Positions 19,945-25,115 of a stretch of DNA of 25,115 nucleotides are shown here, one piece after another (the stretch's first letter is position 1; every line of letters starts with the position of its first letter). Below the pieces are notes generated by a model. It searched no databases. It saw only the letters and a program-made list of their open reading frames with translations, and had not been told where the DNA came from. The DNA comes from Rhodosporidiobolus odoratus (taxonomy: Eukaryota > Basidiomycota > Microbotryomycetes > Sporidiobolales > Sporidiobolaceae), in NCBI GenBank assembly GCA_034387635.1, contig JAOANU010000039.1, positions 1-25,115 on the forward strand. The letters are read 5' to 3'. A program made the position numbers and the translations under genes.

Positions 19945-20400
19945 CAGGAAAAGGGGGAGTTGAGAAGGTCAAAACAGGCTGAAAGCATGTCTGGCTCTCT
20001 CGCTGCGACTTTGAATACAGAGAGCAGCCGTTACACACGAAGTACTTTATAGCGAGGCTCTGCGGAAGCTGCCAGTCTACTGGAAGAAAGGTTCAGCGAA
20101 AACAAGGGCTGTTGTAGTCTTGTTGTATTCAGATCACAACAAGGTGGATGAGATTACCTTTGCTCAATCTTGTCTCTCCGCTGTTCTCCCGTCGCTCTAC
20201 CGGCTGCTCGTCGCTCCATCAAACCCGGAAACATCTCACGCACAACTTGATTATCTGGCGGATGCCCTATCGACGGCTTCGAAGGGTTGTGCATTCGCTG
20301 CGACCCTTCAATTCTTCAACCTCGTAAACACCAGAACGGCTTCTGCTACTCAACCTGGGACCCTGAGGAGGGGATAGCAGGACGGTGTGGTGTAGCAGAG
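19945..20400 (+). repeat. Middle copy of the family tail repeat
   Basis: Inverted match of 1262-1735. It contains an open plus frame 20015-20377 (120 codons and a stop) reading AVTHEVLYSEALRKLPVYWKK, then MLYSDHNKVDEITFAQ and ending LRRG. A splice acceptor (GAATACAG at about 20013-20020) could open it. The left copy of this frame has a stop, so this is the better preserved one. It lies about 1.4 kb downstream of the family-domain exons on the same strand, the same order and orientation as at the left locus. Confidence 0.7.
20119..20143. repeat. Conserved stem-loop in the middle tail repeat
   Basis: Arms CTTGTTGT / ACAACAAG, 8 bp perfect, 9-nt loop. Equivalent to 1520-1544. The stem is embedded in the best conserved part of the tail. 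Confidence 0.7.
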
Positions 20401-21279
20401 ATTTAGGGAAAGCAATCAGTCTGAGTCCCCATTCCGTTCCAGCGAGGTTTAGATGAGGCCATGAAGTGAGCATGTCGAAGAAGCCGCGCAGCGCCGAAGG
20501 GCATTGCCTAAAGGGTGGCTTGCGTTAGCATACGTCTTGCAGAACCTGCTCATGCGCCCAGGATCAGCAGTAAGACCAGGGGAGCCGAGTACCCGTTTTG
20601 GCACTTCCCTCCGTTCTCCCCGCAGGTGCTCACCGCCGTTTCCTCCGGTTCCGGCACCTCTCCCTTCCTCAGTTGGCAAATTTTGTCTCTATCCAGCTAG
20701 CTCATCCGTCCGACGTCCAGCTCGCAACGCAACGACTGTATTCTCGAGCCTTTTCTTCCATATCAGCCGTCTGCACCACCCCTCTTCTCGCATGGCCAAG
20801 CACAGCAGAACTGCTCCATCAGTCCTCGCCTGTCTCATTGCTTCCTGCTGCAGCTAGCTTGTCCCGTCACAGCTGAGCCAAAGGCAATGAAGTTCTTCTT
20901 GCCCTGCACTTCATGCTCGCAGTTTGCTTCCAATCTCTTCAGCTACTGCCCACGATCCCTGTGCACCATTATGCAGCCTATTGTTCAGCACGTGTTTTGT
21001 CTTACTGGCTTGTGTGTCGTGAACGCCGTATGGAATGACGGAGGCTAATGAATGGTGAAGGGAGGTCACTCGGACCGTCGGACTCGAGCCGGACTGGAAG
21101 CGGGAGGCGTCACTGTTGGCACTCGTACCACTGTGACCAGCCGGTATACGCTCTTAGTATGTGACTTGGTATGTATGTGAATATGTCCAGGGCAGAACGG
21201 CTCCGCGGAGGCGGTTCCCTCAGGGGACCCCTAATACCGTTCGACCTTCTACTTCGATCCCGCTCTAAAGCTCGGCGAC
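20401..21279. other. Intergenic stretch upstream of the right family gene
   Basis: No supported gene. Plus frames at 20504-20857 and 20598-20876 are Ser/Pro/Leu-rich with no domain or conserved splice pattern. The last 200 bp should contain the promoter of the gene starting at 21280; no TATA box is evident. Confidence 0.45.
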
Positions 21280-22112
21280 ATGAGTGACACGACACAGGGC
21301 ACAACTCACCAGAAGCGCAAGGCTGTCCACTGGGATGCCTATGGAGACACTGTTCTTGCAAAAGGTTTGGTTGTTCTCCGCTCTCGAGCTTCTCAGTCTC
21401 GCTTGACGATTGACCTGTCTGACCTGCAGTCGCACGCTTCTACATCAAGCACATCGACAACTTAGTGCATAGCCAGTCATTGACAAGACGAGGTCCTTAT
21501 AAGCGGTACCCGTACAAAGGACAGCTTTACACCAAAATCAACGCCATTCAAATCGTGTTCCAGGATTACGGGGTCTTTGAACCTGAAACACACAAACCGT
21601 ACACGAAACAGCAGATCATCAACCGCCTCGCAGCTTGGAACCGTCCGTTTGGCTCCGGCTGGCCTCCGGAAGCTCCGATGGAGACAGACCCCGATTTCTA
21701 CAATGCTTGTGCGTGACCCTTCACATTTCAAGATACATGAGCTGACTCTGGTTTGCGTGGTGGTGCCAGTCTATCCATTGCCAACCGATCAACCGGGTGA
21801 TGACAGTGTGCGTGCCAGTCTCCCCTTCTCCCCTTCCCGAAACTGTACTGACTCTGTGACCCGGGGAAAATCTATCACACGGCTGGCGATGTATACCGGC
21901 AGGTGCGGGAGACAACTGAGGCTGCACCCCATCCAATGGTAGACAGTCACTCTGGAGGAACGGCACCTCCGATCTTCTCCAATCCACACGACATGCCGGA
22001 CAGATCTGAGAGGGGTCGAATCGAGTTCTCACCAATTCCCCCTGGACTGCTTGATACCCACTTCCCAAGAGATCGCGGCGGAGACACGCATCCGAGGGTT
22101 TTCGGTCCTTGA
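21280..22112 (+). CDS. Intact four-exon member of the new Myb/SANT-like family
   Basis: Exons 21280-21364, 21430-21708, 21770-21807 and 21903-22112 give 203 aa, start MSDTTQG. Exon 1 is 85 nt, exactly as in the left gene, and ends in the same phase. Introns are 61-95 bp with donors GTTTGG, GTGCGT and GTGCGT. The protein has a first helix with a Trp (VHWDAYGDTVLAKVARFY), then YPYKGQLYTK, an amphipathic NAIQIVFQDYG segment, YTKQQIINRLAAWNR, and a Pro/Gly/Arg-rich tail (GGTAPP, NPHDMPDRSERGR). YTKQQIINR resembles the third helix of Myb/SANT-like DNA-binding domains (compare YTKEQLKNR). DNA binding is an inference; no enzyme motif is present. It is the only single-unit family member here with start, introns and stop all intact. 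Confidence 0.6.
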
Positions 22113-22794
22113 GTTGCAGTAGATGGGTGGTATTCAGGCAAATTGTGAAAGAGTCTCTTCCTTGGTCCCTAGGTGGTGCGCCGGCTAACGGCCTGCTTGC
22201 ACACGATACAGCATGCAAGGTGGCGAGGGTCGGGAAGGGCAGCATCTGTAGTCTTGTGCGCAAGGGAGGCGGAGCAAGTCTTGACACATTTTCTTTTTCT
22301 CCAAGCCTGAGCAATGCGATGTCAAGAGCCAGGGATCTCAATCCACGCTGGTCTCTCAAGAGACGTGGCACTATCGTCCGTAGCGTAACAAGGGATGGAA
22401 AATAGCAACCTGAAGGTCAAAACAGCACGATGGTCTCGCTGGCTCTTTTGCTACGAGTTCGGGCACAAGACGGGAGTAGAGCACATATCCACTCGACAGC
22501 GAAGCTCTACCGGTTCAGGTAAGCTGAAGGAGGAAAGAGAAAACGGAAGTTCAGGCTATTGCAGGCAAGTCGTAAATAGAATACAACAAGGGATGAGATC
22601 GATGAGATTATTGTACATTTGCCCAATTCTCTTTCTTGCGCCGTTCTCACTTTGCTTCACACGCTACTTATCGCTTGTTTAAACGCGGCAGCCCTCGACA
22701 CACACCTCCAGCTCCCCGCTCAGGGCCTCTGCCACTGTCATAGTCTCTCCTTGTTGTTCAAGTCTCTCACTCCAACGAACCGGAGACGAGGAGA
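22113..22794. other. Right tail relic and RPC82 upstream region
   Basis: From about 22416 to 22610 a diverged copy of the tail repeat is visible: GAAGGTCAAAACAG is identical to the middle copy, and TACAACAAGG followed by GATGAGAT matches further on. It follows the right family gene by about 300 bp, in the same orientation as the other loci. The remaining sequence, to 22794, should contain the RPC82 promoter. No gene is supported. Confidence 0.5.
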
Positions 22795-25096
22795 ATGGCG
22801 ACTCTGACTCAATCTGGGACAGAGAGGAAGCGTTTGTTGGAGCACTTGGTGTATCAGCAATTCGGTGGCGCAGTCGGTGTACGTCTTCATCTGGTTCGAG
22901 CGAAGTTGAGACGAGGTTGAGCAAAGCAGCGAAATGGAGCGCCCAGGCAGTTGTATACGGTACGCTGAGGCTGGAGGGGTTCGGAGTCACCTATCAGCCC
23001 TATGCGACGAAGATCGCCGCCGGTGGACCGACAGAAACGGGACCGCGAGTTTCTGATTCCTGACTTCCCTGGTTCTCCTCCGCAGGAAGTTGCCGCAATC
23101 CTCCTCGACCGCGGTGCTCTCTCCTTCCCACAACTCATAAAACTTACCTCCCTCCCCTCGTCTACGGTGCACTCCTCCCTCTTAGTCCTCTCTCTCCACA
23201 CCCTCCTCTACCACTCCGAAACCGAAGTCTCCGGTCGAATCACCGAACTTTACGAGCTCAACCACACTGCAGTAGAGCGCAGGATGCGGGGAGGGATCTA
23301 TGTGCAGATGGCGGAAGAGTGGGAGGGAGGGAAGGAGTTGGCGGAGGTGGTCCAGACGATTTGGACCCATGGCATGTTGCCGAAGGAGGACGTGTATCAG
23401 GTCGTGAGAGATAGGATGGTCGGGGAGGCAGAGATGGAGATTCTGGGTCAGGATGACCCCAAGGGGAAGAAGCGGGCTAGGGTCGACGAGCAGGGTGCGT
23501 TCTCGCTTTTCCTTACACCTTGTACCTGATCTATTGACTTCTCTTTCCTTCTCTCCTTCGCGAAGGAGCTTGCCCTACGTACTGACGCTTTCTAGCTCCG
23601 CCCGCCTTGCAGCTCAAGAAGCCGCGCAGCGTCTCGTTCGTCGTGCCTTCGCCAAAGGCTTCATCTCCGTCGTCACTCCTGGCTCGCAACTTTCCCCGAG
23701 CTCGCTCGAGATCAAATGGGAGGAAGAGTTGAGGTTGACTATCAAGGGTGCGCTCGATCTCCCGCTCACCCTGCCGCAGTCTCAGCGGTCGCATTGTGTT
23801 GACCGATCTGTTGTTGACGGTACTCGTTACTGCTCAGGTATCCCCTCATCGAAGGACATTCAGAGGGTCAAAGCGCTGTTGAGGGAGAAGCAAGATGAGT
23901 GGGGGCTGGAAGAAAGGGCGAGGGCGAAGGGACAGGTGCGCTGCCGTTTTTCGACTGGACTGCAGCGTGGGACTGACGTTTAACTATTACGCCCTTTCCT
24001 ATTCGCGCCTTCGCTGCGTGGGCACTCTGCTCCACTCTTCGCTTACTCGTGCCGTTTCTTGACCCATTTCCGCCCGCGCACACTCCATCTCCTCTTCGCG
24101 CCGTTTCGCTTCACCCCCGCTAGGGCAACGACTCGGACGTCCCCACACGAGCCGACTCAGACGACGATACGCCGAAACGCAAGAAACGTCGGAAAAAGAA
24201 GGTGCAAGTTGAGAGCGATGCGAGTAGCGATGAGGATGAGCTCAAGTTGGAGAAGGAGGATCCACCGTTGCCGGTACGTTGCTCCTGGCTGTCTTGCTCA
24301 CGATGAGGGGGTTGTCGGCTAAAAAGCTTGACACGCGCAACAGGAAGAATCGTTCTTCAAGCTTAACGAGGAGAGATTCCATATTCGCTGGAGGGCGCAG
24401 GTATGTCGCCCCTCTCTCTCGGAAACCGACACTCCGTATACTGATGCCCTGCTTTCCTTCTCTTTCCGCTTTCCCCTTCTTGGCCCGATGACAGCTACTT
24501 CGCAAGTTTGCTCAGGAGCTCTACAACCCGCATGTTGCCGCCGTGCTGGGGGTCGTCCTCGATATCGTCAGTGGTGAGACGGAGCTGATGAGCGATCAAA
24601 CTTCACGTGCGTCTTCCGTTTCTTCCTGTCTTCCCAACCCTGTGTTCGTCCTCCTGCGCTGGCCATGCAAGTGCTTTCTGATTATTTCGAAAGATTGGCG
24701 CTGACCGCTGTTCCTATCGCAGGCGCCGTCTCCCTACACGAGATCAACACCTACTTTGACCGTCTACCTTCTTCCGAAAAACCCGACCTCTCCCAAACCT
24801 TCTCGAAGCAAAAGTCCGACGCGGCCTGGCCTCCTAAACGCTCCCGCTCCGGAGACTTCATCCTCGCTATCTGCGAAGTCCTCTCCGGTCAAGATCAGTG
24901 GGGCATGAGTACCCGCGAGATGTTCCTCCTTCAACAGGGAGAGGGGAGCCATGCCAAGTGGGCGGTTAATTGGGCTATGCTTGGTCGGGCTATGAAGAGG
25001 AGTTTGGTGGAGGCAGTGATTAGGGAGAAGTTGGGACCGATCGAGTTTCGGTGTTGGAGGATTTTGGAGACCAAGGGCAAGTTGGATGAGAAGCAT
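22795..25096 (+). CDS. RPC82: RNA polymerase III subunit C82 (RPC3), 3' end beyond window
   Basis: Exons: 22795-22878, 23086-23494, 23613-23747, 23838-23935, 24124-24273, 24344-24400, 24495-24606 and 24723-25096, where a GTATGT donor follows; 473 codons are visible. The start reads MATLTQSG..RLLEHLVYQQFGG and continues EVAAILLDRGALSFPQLIKL..LPSSTVHSSLLVL, the winged-helix arrangement of the RPC82 N-terminus. Later segments (KLNEERFHIRWRAQLLRKFA, then ELYNPHVAAVLGVVLDI) fit the central RPC82 region. C82 belongs to the C82-C34-C31 trimer that promotes Pol III initiation on tRNA and 5S genes in the nucleus. Exon 5 encodes a very basic KRKKRRKKK followed by an acidic stretch, a possible nuclear-localisation insert. 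The intron 23748-23837 is a multiple of three and stop-free, so it could be retained. Confidence 0.85.
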
Positions 25097-25115
25097 GTAT
25101 GTTACAACACTCCTA

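Noticed and set aside
1262..20400. The whole interval as one giant transposon with terminal inverted repeats
   Set aside because: The block contains conserved host genes (striatin, arrestin), no transposase or tyrosine recombinase was found, and the repeats sit next to copies of a family also found outside (21280-22112). Dispersed copies in opposite orientation explain it better.
22416..22520. Decayed Ty3/gypsy RNase H end
   Set aside because: The plus translation (TARWSRWLF..YEF) vaguely recalls the ARW...FDF pattern there, but the corresponding segments at the other two tails do not keep it, and no reverse transcriptase or integrase motif is nearby.

Overview
The window looks like nuclear DNA of a GC-rich basidiomycete, most likely a red yeast of the Rhodotorula/Rhodosporidium kind (Pucciniomycotina). 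The lineage is inferred. Genes carry many short introns (about 50-210 bp) with GTRNGT-type donors, CTRAC-like branch points and AG acceptors; codon use is C-rich; proteins carry long Gln/Pro/Ala/Glu-rich tracts. No bacterial operon, tRNA, rRNA or CRISPR signal was found.

Three conserved host genes anchor the region. Striatin, the scaffold of the STRIPAK PP2A phosphatase complex, is at 6106-10967 (+). It faces a long alpha-arrestin at 11463-16693 (-), tail to tail. RPC82, the RNA polymerase III subunit C82/RPC3, begins at 22795 (+) and runs off the right edge. A short 3' end of an unidentified gene lies at the left edge (3-227).

Between and around these genes lies a family of lineage-restricted genes that I could not match to a named family. 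It is present at three loci: about 2153-3584 (-), about 17700-18529 (+) and 21280-22112 (+). The copies share intron positions and phases and a small domain with a C-terminal helix resembling Myb/SANT-like proteins. Each copy is followed by a shared tail; at the two outer loci the tail contains a strongly conserved stem-loop. The left and middle copies are in inverted orientation around about 18 kb that contains striatin and the arrestin.

A near-perfect 2.08-kb tandem duplication (2754-4829 and 4834-6908) has copied the divergent promoter shared by the left family gene and striatin. It leaves one intact and one truncated version of each gene: family gene intact in copy 1 and broken in copy 2; striatin truncated in copy 1 and intact in copy 2. 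The junction has a 4-bp filler, and the only difference I found between copies is a 1-bp deletion.

Exon models come from reading frames, splice-site consensus and, for the new family, comparison among copies. No transcript data were available.
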